64,000 nt of DNA from contig NZ_JAKGAO010000009.1 in assembly GCF_021532315.1 (NCBI RefSeq), positions 363,186 through 427,185 on the forward strand, written 5' to 3'. The position numbers and the translations under genes are program-made. The notes beneath the pieces were generated by a model. It made no database searches and had not been told where the DNA came from. It worked only from the letters and a program-made list of their open reading frames with translations. Shown here one piece after another: positions 29,805-38,368 of the stretch; the first letter of the stretch is position 1, and every line of letters begins with the position of its first letter. Origin of the DNA: Paenibacillus tarimensis (lineage in GTDB: Bacteria > Bacillota > Bacilli > Paenibacillales > Paenibacillaceae).

Positions 29805-29834
29805 GAATGGAAAATGCAGTTTATGCTCACACTA
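29805..29834 (+). promoter_or_regulatory. Candidate SigG forespore promoter of the germination operon
   Basis: GAATG, 18 bases, CACACTA fits the SigG pattern (GHATR and CATNHTA) with one mismatch in the -10. It is about 32 bases before the first gene, and SigG drives gerA-type operons in B. subtilis. Confidence 0.45.
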
Positions 29835-29865
29835 CGAGATATTGGATGGAATAAGGTGATGACCG

Positions 29866-30087
29866 GTGGTTTCATTAGTGACCGTTCTGCTGCTCCTGCT
29901 TTTAATATCTGGTATGGCTGTCTTAGATGCATTCATCTACAAGCTACCGATTATGGAGGCTGTGGAGATGCTCTGGATAGATAATCTGTTCAAAGGTGAA
30001 ATGCTTCTGCTGCTTTATATACCGGCTATACTCGTGTGCGCTATAGTGATTGACTTCAGACGCTGGCGTGCAAGGAAGGAGGAGTGA
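29866..30087 (+). CDS. Small two-helix membrane protein in a germinant-receptor operon
   Basis: A 73-residue protein with two predicted membrane helices (about 4-26, VSLVTVLLLLLLISGMAVL, and 45-63, MLLLLYIPAILVCAIVI) and a basic tail (RRWRARKEE). GTG start after AAGGTGATG. It ends 3 bases before gerAB and is the first gene of the operon. Some GerA-type operons in Bacillus encode a D subunit of this size with two helices that modulates receptor output. This protein fits that description, but I cannot show homology. It would sit in the spore inner membrane. Confidence 0.65.
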   Translation: MVSLVTVLLLLLLISGMAVLDAFIYKLPIMEAVEMLWIDNLFKGEMLLLLYIPAILVCAIVIDFRRWRARKEE

Positions 30088-30090
30088 CGT

Positions 30091-31239
30091 ATGCATTCTC
30101 CGCTGCTGGAGCGGATTTCCATATTGCAGCAGTTCGTTCTTATATTCCTGTTTCAGGTGGGGTCAGCTATTGTTGTAGGGGCTGGCGCTGCCGATGCCAA
30201 ACAGGATCTGTGGATTGCTGAAATTGTGGCCTGTGCGATTGGGCTTATACTTGTCGTAATTTACGTTTATATTCTTCGTCTCAAGCCGGGATATGATCTC
30301 TATGATATTTTGTCTTTGGTCTTCGGCAGATGGCCGGGACGGCTGCTTGCGGTTCTTTACATCCTGTATTTCTTTTATATATCGGCCCGTGTTTTACGCG
30401 ATTTTACCGAGCTCCTCATCATTGATGTCCTGCCGGAAACACCATTGGAAATTGTGACGCTGCTGTTTATTCTGACGGTGATCTACATGGTTTATATGGG
30501 GATTGAGGTGCTGGGCAGAATGTCAGAGACCTTTGTGCCGTATTTTATTACCTTTGTCCTGCTTATTACGTTATTTTTAATATTCGGTCAAGATATCAGT
30601 GTTGAGAATTTGCTGCCGGTATTAGGGGATGGGTGGGAGCCCGTGCTGAAGGTGGTCTTCCCTGAGCTGGTAACCTTTCCTTACGGTGAGACTGTTGTTC
30701 TCATGATTATTATGGCCCACACCACCCATCCCCGCTACATGCCGCTCACTGCCCTGCTTGCGACCGTATTGTCAGGCTCAGTGCTTTCGTACCATGCCTT
30801 CTTAATGATTGCTGTGCTCGGCGGGGATATGGTAGCCAGGTCGACCTTCCCTTTGCTTAGTGTTGTAAGGGAAGTCTCCATTGCCAACTTTATTGAGCGG
30901 CTGGATGCGCTTGTTGTTTTTATTATGATGGTCGGCATTTTTGTAAAAGTCAGCCTGTTTTTCTATGGCGGCTTAAAAGGCCTTGAATTTCTCACCCGCA
31001 TCCCCTTCCGGCATTTTGTCCTTCCCTGCGGTTTGATGGTAGGCTTTCTGTCGATCATTATTGCCGCCAATTTTGCGGAGCATATCGAAGAAGGAGTGCA
31101 AATCGTGCCTTTATTCTTTCATGTTCCTTTCCAAATTATAATACCGGTGCTGCTGCTTGCCGTACTGCTCATACAACGCTGGAGGCAGAGGAGGGTGAAG
31201 CGTCATGGGTTCAGGGGAACGTTACAGAAGTGGAAGTGA
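30091..31239 (+). CDS. gerAB: Spore germination permease, GerAB family
   Basis: A 382-residue polytopic protein of the GerAB/APC-like permease family. It has ten or more hydrophobic helices, starting ISILQQFVLIFLFQVGSAIVV, with PELVTFPYGETVVLMI in the middle as in the family. This subunit binds the germinant in the spore inner membrane. Here it is the first large subunit in the operon, ahead of gerAA, unlike the usual AA-AB-AC order. It overlaps gerAA by 35 bases. The germinant is unknown. Confidence 0.94.
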   Translation: MHSPLLERISILQQFVLIFLFQVGSAIVVGAGAADAKQDLWIAEIVACAIGLILVVIYVYILRLKPGYDLYDILSLVFGRWPGRLLAVLYILYFFYISARVLRDFTELLIIDVLPETPLEIVTLLFILTVIYMVYMGIEVLGRMSETFVPYFITFVLLITLFLIFGQDISVENLLPVLGDGWEPVLKVVFPELVTFPYGETVVLMIIMAHTTHPRYMPLTALLATVLSGSVLSYHAFLMIAVLGGDMVARSTFPLLSVVREVSIANFIERLDALVVFIMMVGIFVKVSLFFYGGLKGLEFLTRIPFRHFVLPCGLMVGFLSIIIAANFAEHIEEGVQIVPLFFHVPFQIIIPVLLLAVLLIQRWRQRRVKRHGFRGTLQKWK

Positions 31240-32776
31240 GCTGCCGTTAACGGGTAATCTTGATGAATGCCGTGAGGAAATGACTGAACTTTTTGGTGAA
31301 ACCAAGGATCTAAGGATGGAGGATCTGCAGATTGGACAGAAGCAGGCCATGCTTCTCTACCTGCTCACCATCACGGATGCACAGCTGCTCACTGAACGGG
31401 TACTGCAGCCGATAGGGCGGCTTCCTGTCGAACAATCGGTTGCAAGTGTTGATGAGTTTGAGCAGCTCTGTGCAAAAATGTTAGGCGGATCTGCTCACGT
31501 AATCCTTCACACGAACCAGGATGCTGTTCAGAAGATCCTCGAAGGCTTCAGTGTGATAGTTATGGAAGGAGTTTCTGCTGCAGTCGCTATATTCACCGAA
31601 GGGGGCGGCAAGAGGGGGATACAGGAGCCGACCACCCAGACAATAGTGAAAGGGCCTAAGGACGGCTTCGTGGAGGATCTGCGGACCAATCTTAGCTTGC
31701 TGCGCAAGCGGATCAGGAATCACAAGCTTCGGATCGAGACATTCACGATTGGCACAGACACAGGCACTAATGTCTGCCTGATCTATATGAAGGGAATAGC
31801 GAATGAAGGTATAGTGGAGGAGGCTCGGAAGCGGCTGCAGGATATCCGCACGAATGCTGTCTTTGAGACAGGGAACATCGAGGAATTTATCGCGGATAAG
31901 ACGATAACGCCGTTTCCGACCGTTTACAGTACGGAACGTCCCGATGCTGTCTCGGCTCATTTGGTATCCGGCAAGGCTGCCATCGTAGTGGATGGTACGC
32001 CGTTTGTAATTACGCTTCCAACTGTCTTTAATGATTTTATGATCGCACCGGAGGATTACTACCAGTCCTTCATGATGGGCAGCTTCCTCCGACTGATCCG
32101 GTATCTGTCCTTCATGTTCGCGCTAATGCTGCCGTCCCTGTATGTGTCGGTCATTACTTATCATCATGAGCTGATTCCCACGCCGTTGTTGATCTCTGTG
32201 ATTTCACAGAGGGAAGGTGTCCCCTTCCCCGCTGTCGTGGAAGCTTTTCTCATGGAGGTAACCTTTGAAATCTTGCGGGAAGCGGGGGTGCGGATGCCCC
32301 GGGCAGTGGGTGGAACCATCTCGATTGTAGGCGGTCTGGTAATTGGCCAGGCTGCTGTGGAGGCAGGAATTATCTCCAACACAATGGTAATAGTCGTGGC
32401 TCTGACCGCGATATCAAGCTTCGTTGCCCCCTACTATATATTCTCGATCAGCTCCAGACTGCTTCGCTTCGGGCTTATTGTGCTGGGCGGTGTTTTTGGT
32501 CTGTATGGTGTGTTCCTGGGGCTTATGGTGATGGTTGGTCATCTCTGCGGACTCCGTTCCTTTGGGGTGCCTTATCTGGCACCTATCGCTCCCTTCATTA
32601 TGAAGGATCAGAAGGATATCTTTATCCGCCTTCCGGTATGGGCCTCCAAGCTGCGGCCGCAGATGCTGAAGCCCGACAGCGCCGTGAAGCAGCAGGAAAG
32701 TGAATCGCCTTCACCGCCTCCGGTATATCCTTCAGAACGAAGAGGAAAGCGTAAAAGTAAAGGTGATCAACCATGA
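31205..32776 (+). CDS. gerAA: Spore germination receptor subunit, GerAA family
   Basis: A 523-residue subunit with an N-terminal cytoplasmic domain (about 1-290) and four or five membrane helices. The GerAA signatures are YLSFMFALMLPSLYVSVITYHHELIPTPLL, PAVVEAFLMEVTFEILREAG and SIVGGLVIGQAAVEAGI. It forms the ring channel proposed to release ions on germination. The C-terminal tail is basic and Pro/Ser-rich (SPSPPPVYPSERRGKRKSK). It overlaps gerAB by 35 bases and gerAC by 4. Confidence 0.95.
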   Translation: MGSGERYRSGSELPLTGNLDECREEMTELFGETKDLRMEDLQIGQKQAMLLYLLTITDAQLLTERVLQPIGRLPVEQSVASVDEFEQLCAKMLGGSAHVILHTNQDAVQKILEGFSVIVMEGVSAAVAIFTEGGGKRGIQEPTTQTIVKGPKDGFVEDLRTNLSLLRKRIRNHKLRIETFTIGTDTGTNVCLIYMKGIANEGIVEEARKRLQDIRTNAVFETGNIEEFIADKTITPFPTVYSTERPDAVSAHLVSGKAAIVVDGTPFVITLPTVFNDFMIAPEDYYQSFMMGSFLRLIRYLSFMFALMLPSLYVSVITYHHELIPTPLLISVISQREGVPFPAVVEAFLMEVTFEILREAGVRMPRAVGGTISIVGGLVIGQAAVEAGIISNTMVIVVALTAISSFVAPYYIFSISSRLLRFGLIVLGGVFGLYGVFLGLMVMVGHLCGLRSFGVPYLAPIAPFIMKDQKDIFIRLPVWASKLRPQMLKPDSAVKQQESESPSPPPVYPSERRGKRKSKGDQP

Positions 32777-33984
32777 ATAGACACGGTATACTGCTGCCTC
32801 TCTTGCTTTTGTCATTAATTTGCCAGACAGGGTGCTGGGACCGGCGGGAAGTTAACGAAGTGTCGGTTGTTACCGGGATGGCAATTGATACGGGTGAGGA
32901 GATGAAATATAGACTTACGGTCGAGGTGATTAACAGCCCGGAGCTGAACCAGCAGCAGGGCGGAGCAGCGGCACCGGCAATTGTTTATTGGAGAGAGGGG
33001 CATACGATTGCCGAGCTTGCGCAAAAAATGAATACCGGGTTGACCCGGGATCTAGTCTTTTCCCATATGCGCCTGCTCGTCATCAGTCTGGATGTTGCGC
33101 GTGAAGGGTTGTTTGATTTCTTGGACTACTTGGAACGAAGCCGGGAAATCCGAAATGATTTTGAGATTATTCTGGCACGTAAGGGGAAGGCTGCTGATGT
33201 CCTGCAAATCACGTATCCGGTTCAGAAGGTGCCTTCCATAAAGCTGAATACGCAGATGCAGACGCTCAAGCGGGAGTGGGGCGGAGATCCGGATATCAGG
33301 CTGAAGGACATCGTTAATTCCCTAATGTCACCCGGACGTGAACCGGTAATGTCGATAGTCAAAATACGCGGCTCTGCAGAGGAAGGAAAGTCAGTCAGCA
33401 ATATGGAGAAAGTAACTCCGGACGCACTTGTCTTCATGGACGGACTTGCCATATTCAAGGAGGACAAGTATGTTGGCTCCCTGCCAGTTGAGGCTATACC
33501 CTACGTGCTGCTTGCGGATAATAAGCTCAGGGAGACCGTTATTTCAGCTGCCTGCAGAGAGAATGCGAGTGAGCGGTTTACGGTCGACTTGAAAGATACG
33601 CGCGCAAAAATAAAGATGGCAGTGAAAGATGACATACCGCAGATCCACCTGGGTATTGAGGTTGAAGGGCAGATTGATGGGACGGAATGTGCGGATGACC
33701 TGAGCAAGAAGAAGGTTTACCAAGCTTATGAGAGCAGAACAGAGACTGTGCTTGCTCAGCGGTTGAAGGATGTAATTGTGCTGGTCCAGACGCGATATGG
33801 AAGTGATATTTTTGGTTTCGGGGAGGAGATGAACAGGCAGCAACATGATTATTTCCAGAGAGTGAAGGGACGCTGGAATATTCAATTCAGCAAGGCAGCT
33901 GTCTCTGTCAAGGTCAATGCGAAGCTTCGCAGGGCTGGACTAGTAACCAACACATTCAAGGCCGTGGAGCAAAAAGAAGGATGA
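32773..33984 (+). CDS. gerAC: Spore germination lipoprotein, GerAC family
   Basis: The 403-residue Ger(x)C lipoprotein subunit. A lipoprotein signal LLLLSLICQTGC gives acylated Cys21, followed by the family start CWDRREVNEVSVVTGMAIDTG. The remaining domains (MSPGREPVMSIVKIRG, FGFGEEMNRQQHDYF) are typical. ATG 32773 overlaps the gerAA stop as ATGA, so the three receptor genes are translationally linked. Confidence 0.95.
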   Translation: MNRHGILLPLLLLSLICQTGCWDRREVNEVSVVTGMAIDTGEEMKYRLTVEVINSPELNQQQGGAAAPAIVYWREGHTIAELAQKMNTGLTRDLVFSHMRLLVISLDVAREGLFDFLDYLERSREIRNDFEIILARKGKAADVLQITYPVQKVPSIKLNTQMQTLKREWGGDPDIRLKDIVNSLMSPGREPVMSIVKIRGSAEEGKSVSNMEKVTPDALVFMDGLAIFKEDKYVGSLPVEAIPYVLLADNKLRETVISAACRENASERFTVDLKDTRAKIKMAVKDDIPQIHLGIEVEGQIDGTECADDLSKKKVYQAYESRTETVLAQRLKDVIVLVQTRYGSDIFGFGEEMNRQQHDYFQRVKGRWNIQFSKAAVSVKVNAKLRRAGLVTNTFKAVEQKEG

Positions 33985-34083
33985 CAAACGAGGATCCGAC
34001 CAAATAGCCTAAAATCTTCCTCACTCCGTGCCGATATAAAACTAGGGTGAGAGCCACTAGAGATAACACGGAGGAAAGTGAGT

Positions 34084-35232
34084 ATGAAACCGATTCGCAG
34101 TCAGATTATCGTTTGGACAGTAGTCATGTCATTACTGCTCGGTGCTTTACCAGCTTCGGCTGGAACCAAGATGTATGGCTACAATGACCAGAAGGCGAAC
34201 CGTACGTTCGTGCCGATCCGCTTCATCAGCGAGCAGACAGGTGCCAAGGTACAGTGGAACAGCAAGGATGGTAAGGTCACCATCATTAAGGATACGAAGG
34301 TAATTACATTCTTTGTAGACAAGCCACAGGCTATGGTTGATGATAAGAAGGTGACGCTTGATGACAAGCCCTTCAGGGAGGAGGGGGTTGTTTATGCGCC
34401 GCTAAAGTTCATTTGTCAGAGTCTTGGTTTAAGTGCCAAAATGGATTCAGCAACCTCCTCTCTCTTCATTACTTATGAGGGAGATACGTATAAGCTGCCT
34501 GTAATCAACAAAGGTGTGAAGGTAAGCAGCGGGGAGCCGATTAAGCATGCCAAACGTTCGTTCCGGGTAGGCGGCTCTTCTATGTCAGTCGACATTGTGA
34601 CAGTAACCCTTCTGCATCCGTCTATAGATTTGTCAGTTGGGATAGCTGGCGGTGCAGTAGGCCGTGTCGAGGAGCTAAAGACGTTAGCCTCGCGCCATAA
34701 GGCGGTCGTAGCCATGAACGGAACATTCTTTGATGCCTATTCGGATGCGAGCTTCAAAACGCCGTATGGTTACATTGTCAATAACGGGGAAATCAAGAAG
34801 AAGAGCTCGGGTGACAGAAAGACTGTCTTTCTGTTTGATGAGATGAACCGTGCCGAAATGGTTGCGGGTCTTTCATTTCCTGAGCGTTACGAGCAGGGAG
34901 ATGTTGACGGAGCCCTGCAGGTAGGCCCGAGGCTTGTCACTAATGGTAAGATAACTCTCAATGTCAAGGAAGAGGGCTTCCGTGATCCGAAAATACTGAC
35001 CGGCGGCGGCGCGCGAAGCGCTATTGGCCTGACCCGTGACCACAAGCTGCTTCTTGTGACGAGTAAGGGGGCGACTATTCCCCAGATGGCGAGCATTATG
35101 AAGCAGGCCGGAGCTTATCAAGCGATGAATATGGATGGCGGGGCTTCGAGCGGCTTATACTATAAGGGCAGCTATATTACCACGCCGGGGCGCAAGATCA
35201 GCAATGCCCTTCTTATCACCCAGAGTCGTTAA
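34084..35232 (+). CDS. Secreted phosphodiester glycosidase (NAGPA-like) with copper-amine-oxidase N-domain
   Basis: A 382-residue exported protein. A signal peptide (SQIIVWTVVMSLLLGALPASA) precedes a copper-amine-oxidase-like N-terminal domain (NRTFVPIRFISEQTGAKVQW, then VYAPLKFICQSLGL), a repeat module that binds the cell surface in Paenibacillus. A phosphodiester glycosidase domain follows (about 150-380), with VVAMNGTFFDAYSD, GPRLVTNGKI and AMNMDGGASSGLYYKG. Family members cleave GlcNAc phosphodiesters or act in exopolysaccharide or sporulation processes; the substrate here is unknown. ATG 34084 is 9 bases after GGAGG. It follows gerAC by 100 bases but has its own terminator. Confidence 0.88.
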   Translation: MKPIRSQIIVWTVVMSLLLGALPASAGTKMYGYNDQKANRTFVPIRFISEQTGAKVQWNSKDGKVTIIKDTKVITFFVDKPQAMVDDKKVTLDDKPFREEGVVYAPLKFICQSLGLSAKMDSATSSLFITYEGDTYKLPVINKGVKVSSGEPIKHAKRSFRVGGSSMSVDIVTVTLLHPSIDLSVGIAGGAVGRVEELKTLASRHKAVVAMNGTFFDAYSDASFKTPYGYIVNNGEIKKKSSGDRKTVFLFDEMNRAEMVAGLSFPERYEQGDVDGALQVGPRLVTNGKITLNVKEEGFRDPKILTGGGARSAIGLTRDHKLLLVTSKGATIPQMASIMKQAGAYQAMNMDGGASSGLYYKGSYITTPGRKISNALLITQSR

Positions 35233-35276
35233 CAAATCTAATAATCTTTACACTAAAGCGGTTAATGAACTTCTTG

Positions 35277-35312
35277 CCGGTTTCCGATATAAATAAGGAA
35301 ACCGGTTTTTTA
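35277..35312 (+). terminator. Rho-independent terminator
   Basis: The perfect 9-bp stem CCGGTTTCC/GGAAACCGG with an 11-nt loop is followed by TTTTTTATT. Confidence 0.92.
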
Positions 35313-35422
35313 TTAGCTTCGAATAGCTGTGCTCGGTATAGGCAATGCTAAAAATAGCAGGAGCAAATATGTGTCAAAACTGTTAACAAGCCTGCGGGCG
35401 GATAAATACTCGAAAATTGCTA

Positions 35423-35451
35423 TTGCCACACATTGATGTTATTTATATAAT
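35423..35451 (+). promoter_or_regulatory. Promoter of the GH43 gene
   Basis: TTGCCA, 17 bases, TATAAT: a perfect -10 and a five-of-six -35, 57 bases before the GH43 start. TTATATTG, read on the minus strand at 35463-35470, lies just downstream and recurs in the inverted repeat before the ABC genes. Confidence 0.75.
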
Positions 35452-35508
35452 CATGATATTAACAATATAACAAAAACGTTAAATTAGCAGATGGGAAGGT
35501 GGACATTC

Positions 35509-36480
35509 ATGTCAACAGTCACTAAGGGAAACCAGTACGCCAATCCTCTTATTCTCCAGCGGGCTGATCCGTGGATTTATCGCCACACTGACGGCTATTA
35601 CTACTTCACTGGTTCAGTACCGGCTTACGATCTGATTGAGCTGCGCAGATCCAAGACAATTAATGGACTAGCTGAAGCCGAGACTGTGGTAGCCTGGCGC
35701 AAACATGAAACCGGTTTAATGAGCGCGAACATCTGGGCGCCGGAAATTCACTACATTGACGGCAAGTGGTATATCTACTTTGCTGCTGCCTGGACTGCTG
35801 AGACAAACGAAGGTCTGTTCGACCACCGTATGTTCGTTCTTGAGAACGATTCCGAGAATCCGCTTGAAGGCGAATGGGTTGAGAAGGGTCAGATCAAGAC
35901 AAAGTGGGAATCATTCGCTCTGGATGCCACAACCTTTGAGCATCGCGGAGTTCGGTACCTGGTATGGGCTCAGAAGGATCCTGATATCGTTGGAAATTCG
36001 AACTTGTACATTGCACCAATGACCAACCCGTGGACGATTGAAATCGATAAGCAGGTTATGATTACGACACCGGAATATGATTGGGAGAAGATCGGTTTCC
36101 TGGTTAATGAAGGTGCAGCTGTCCTGAAACGTAACGGTAAAATCTTCATAACCTTCTCTGCAAGCGCTACAGATTTTAACTATTGTATGGGAATTCTGTC
36201 CGCTGATGAGAACGCTGACTTGCTTGATCCGTCGGTATGGAAGAAAAACCCGGAGCCGGTGTTTACCACTAATGAGGAAACCGAGCATTACGGGCCTGGC
36301 CATAACAGCTTTACAGTGTCTGAAGACGGCAAGGAAGACTTGCTCGTATATCATGCACGCAGCTACAAGGATATCACAGGTGATCCGCTGTATGACCCTA
36401 ACCGCCACACACGCGTACAGGCGATTGCATGGCGTGAAGATGGAACGCCGGACTTCGGCATTCCTGGCGGGCAGAAATAA
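35509..36480 (+). CDS. Glycoside hydrolase family 43, arabinofuranosidase-like
   Basis: A 323-residue five-bladed beta-propeller enzyme with no signal peptide, so it is cytoplasmic. GH43 residues are visible: the general base Asp in ILQRADPWIYRH, a middle Asp in FALDATTF, and the acid Glu in LVNEGAAVLKRNG. The NIWAPEIHYIDGKWYIYF segment is typical. It probably trims alpha-1,5-arabino-oligosaccharides (exo-arabinofuranosidase), as suggested by the ABC importer and GH51 arabinofuranosidase downstream; xylosidase activity is the main alternative. ATG 35509 is 7 bases after GGGAAGGTGG. Confidence 0.9.
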   Translation: MSTVTKGNQYANPLILQRADPWIYRHTDGYYYFTGSVPAYDLIELRRSKTINGLAEAETVVAWRKHETGLMSANIWAPEIHYIDGKWYIYFAAAWTAETNEGLFDHRMFVLENDSENPLEGEWVEKGQIKTKWESFALDATTFEHRGVRYLVWAQKDPDIVGNSNLYIAPMTNPWTIEIDKQVMITTPEYDWEKIGFLVNEGAAVLKRNGKIFITFSASATDFNYCMGILSADENADLLDPSVWKKNPEPVFTTNEETEHYGPGHNSFTVSEDGKEDLLVYHARSYKDITGDPLYDPNRHTRVQAIAWREDGTPDFGIPGGQK

Positions 36481-36510
36481 GGGGCGCTTCAACAGCATTT
36501 CCTGCGACTG

Positions 36511-36541
36511 GCATGAGGCTGGCGGTCTACCGGTCTCATGC
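36511..36541 (+). repeat. Inverted repeat after the GH43 gene
   Basis: GCATGAG/CTCATGC encloses an inner ACCGGT, 30 bases past the GH43 stop. There is no T tract, so it is at best a weak terminator or a processing hairpin. The rest of 36481-36640 shows no gene. Confidence 0.4.
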
Positions 36542-36644
36542 TTTCCGGGAAAGTGTGGCTGCAGCGAAGGCGCTAAATCTGCAGTCATTATCATGCGGAT
36601 TGGATGAAAGCGCTGCCTTTCGGTTCGGTTCCCGCTATGATTAA

Positions 36645-36695
36645 TTTTATATTGGCAGTAAATATTTAATTGTTTGTGCTAATACCAATATTAAA
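36645..36695. repeat. Spaced inverted repeat upstream of the arabinan importer genes
   Basis: TTTTATATTGG (36645-36655) and the reverse complement of CCAATATTAAA (36685-36695) agree at 10 of 11 bases across a 29-bp gap. This is a candidate operator for the ArsR-type regulator at 41858 or another regulator. Confidence 0.45.
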
Positions 36696-36714
36696 TACTA
36701 CTCTGCGTCTCTCA

Positions 36715-36757
36715 AGAAAGCGCTTAAAATTATACATTGACATTGTAAGCGCTTTGA
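36715..36757. promoter_or_regulatory. Two CcpA cre-like sites
   Basis: AGAAAGCGCTTAAA (36715-36728) and TGTAAGCGCTTTGA (36744-36757) resemble the cre consensus TGNAARCGNWWWCA. The second differs at one base and lies between the -35 and -10 of the promoter at 36737, so CcpA binding would block transcription. Confidence 0.72.
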
Positions 36758-36765
36758 ATTATCAT
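36737..36765 (+). promoter_or_regulatory. Promoter of the arabinan ABC importer operon
   Basis: TTGACA, 17 bases, TATCAT: a perfect -35 and a five-of-six -10, with a cre-like site filling the spacer. A 130-base leader precedes the binding-protein gene. Confidence 0.8.
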
Positions 36766-36894
36766 AAAGGTAACAAAAACATTTTGCAGTTAATATAGAT
36801 ATTAATGATTGACTAAAAAAATGTTTTTGAATATTTGCGGGCCTTTCTGCAAATAGATACAACATCTGGCTTTTACATTTAGGAGGGGTTTGAA

Positions 36895-38262
36895 TTGGGT
36901 AGCAAAAAGAAATGGTTGTCGGCAGTAACTCTGATGATGGCATTTGTTCTCGTTCTTGCAGGCTGCGGTGGCAACAACGGCGGCAATACTGGCGGAAGCG
37001 GAGAAGGCGGCGACAAAAAAATAGAGCTGACGTTCATGTTCCGTGGTGGTCCAGAGGAGCAAAAGGCTTATAAAGATACGGTAGCTCAATATGAAAAAGA
37101 CCATCCGAACGTAAAGGTTAAGGTTATCACTACTGCGCCTGACCAGTATGTAACAAAGCTGAAGGCTGCTATTACAGGCAACAGCCTGCCAGACGTATTC
37201 TTCTTTGAAACAGGTGACCTCAGAGCTTACGCAAATGGCGGCGTGCTGCTTGATATTACTCAGTATGTTGAGAATGTAGAGAACATCGATATTAGCAAAC
37301 TGTGGCAAAAAGGCGTTGACTTGTACCGTTACGACGGAGACAAGGTAGGACAAGGTGCACTCTACGGCCTGCCGAAGGATTTGGGGCCATTCTCCCTGGG
37401 CTACAACAAGACAATGTTTGAAGAAGCAGGCATTCCGCTTCCAGACAAGGACAAGCCTTATACTTGGGACGAGTTCATTAAAGTCAACCAGCAGCTGACG
37501 ATTGACAAGAACGGCGACGGCAAGCCAGATCAGTATGGTACCGGCTTCAACGTTAACTGGTCGCTTCAATCCTTCGTATGGAGCAATGGCGCGGACTGGC
37601 TGGACGAGTCTGGCACGAAGGTAACAATCGATGATCCGAAGTTTGCTGAAGCACTCCAGTACTTTGCTGATATGCAAAACGTATACAAGATTACACCATC
37701 GATTGAAGACGCTCAGACGCTTGATACTTACCAGCGTTGGATGAAAGGCGAGCTTGCATTCTTCCCGGTTGGTCCTTGGGACTTGGCCACTTACGAATCG
37801 CTTCCTTTCGACTATGATTTGATTCCTTACCCGGCAGGTTCTACTGGTGAGACTGCTGCATGGCTCGGTTCCCTTGGTGTGGGTGTTTCCAGCAAGACGA
37901 AGAACCCTAAGGAAGCAGCAGAATTGGTTGCTTACCTGACAGCATCCGAGCAAGGCCAGCAAGCGCTTGTTGATGCGAAGATTCAGATTCCTAACCTGGT
38001 TGAAATGGCTGAAACATGGGCTGCAGATGAGACCACGAAGCCTGCTAACAAGCAAGAGTTCCTGCAGATCGTAAATGAGTACGGCCGTCCGCTTCCTGGC
38101 TACCGCACATACAACGCTGAGTGGTACCAGCTGTTCTTCACGGATATTCAACCTGTGCTTGACGGCAAGATTACAGCTGCTGAGTTTGTAAAAGCAGAGC
38201 AGCCAAAAATGCAAAAGCTTCTTGATAAAGCTATCGAGCAAGAGCAAAAGTCCAAAAAGTAA
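36895..38262 (+). CDS. ABC sugar transporter, substrate-binding lipoprotein
   Basis: A 455-residue binding protein of the CUT1 (MalE-like) class. The lipobox [10 protein letters not shown] gives an acylated Cys, then a Gly/Asn linker ([15 protein letters not shown]), then the binding fold with [17 protein letters not shown] and [19 protein letters not shown]. The TTG start at 36895 follows AGGAGGGG. With the two permeases and the arabinofuranosidases it most likely delivers arabino-oligosaccharides; that is inference from context. A 15-bp hairpin after the stop probably keeps this product more abundant than the permeases. Confidence 0.92.
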   Translation: MGSKKKWLSAVTLMMAFVLVLAGCGGNNGGNTGGSGEGGDKKIELTFMFRGGPEEQKAYKDTVAQYEKDHPNVKVKVITTAPDQYVTKLKAAITGNSLPDVFFFETGDLRAYANGGVLLDITQYVENVENIDISKLWQKGVDLYRYDGDKVGQGALYGLPKDLGPFSLGYNKTMFEEAGIPLPDKDKPYTWDEFIKVNQQLTIDKNGDGKPDQYGTGFNVNWSLQSFVWSNGADWLDESGTKVTIDDPKFAEALQYFADMQNVYKITPSIEDAQTLDTYQRWMKGELAFFPVGPWDLATYESLPFDYDLIPYPAGSTGETAAWLGSLGVGVSSKTKNPKEAAELVAYLTASEQGQQALVDAKIQIPNLVEMAETWAADETTKPANKQEFLQIVNEYGRPLPGYRTYNAEWYQLFFTDIQPVLDGKITAAEFVKAEQPKMQKLLDKAIEQEQKSKK

Positions 38263-38299
38263 TATAAAAAGAGATAAACAGTAGTCATTTTTAACGGGG

Positions 38300-38340
38300 A
38301 AATGATGTTAGTTGGGTTAACATGACAACTAACATCATTT
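38300..38340 (+). terminator. Intra-operon hairpin between binding protein and permease
   Basis: The perfect 15-bp stem AAATGATGTTAGTTG/CAACTAACATCATTT with an 11-nt loop is followed by TCGTT, only a weak T tract. It fits a partial terminator or mRNA-stabilising hairpin that sets binding protein above permease. Confidence 0.8.
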
Positions 38341-38368
38341 TCGTTCCGTGGATAACCAGGGGTGAAAC

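Noticed and set aside
36511..36541. Mobile-element end after the GH43 gene
   Set aside because: Only one short inverted repeat without a transposase or target duplication; a simple hairpin explains it.
36802..38247. 481-codon open frame on the minus strand opposite the binding-protein gene
   Set aside because: It is fully antisense to a lipoprotein gene with clear motifs, and it has no ribosome site or recognisable domain. Long antisense frames are expected opposite codon-biased genes.
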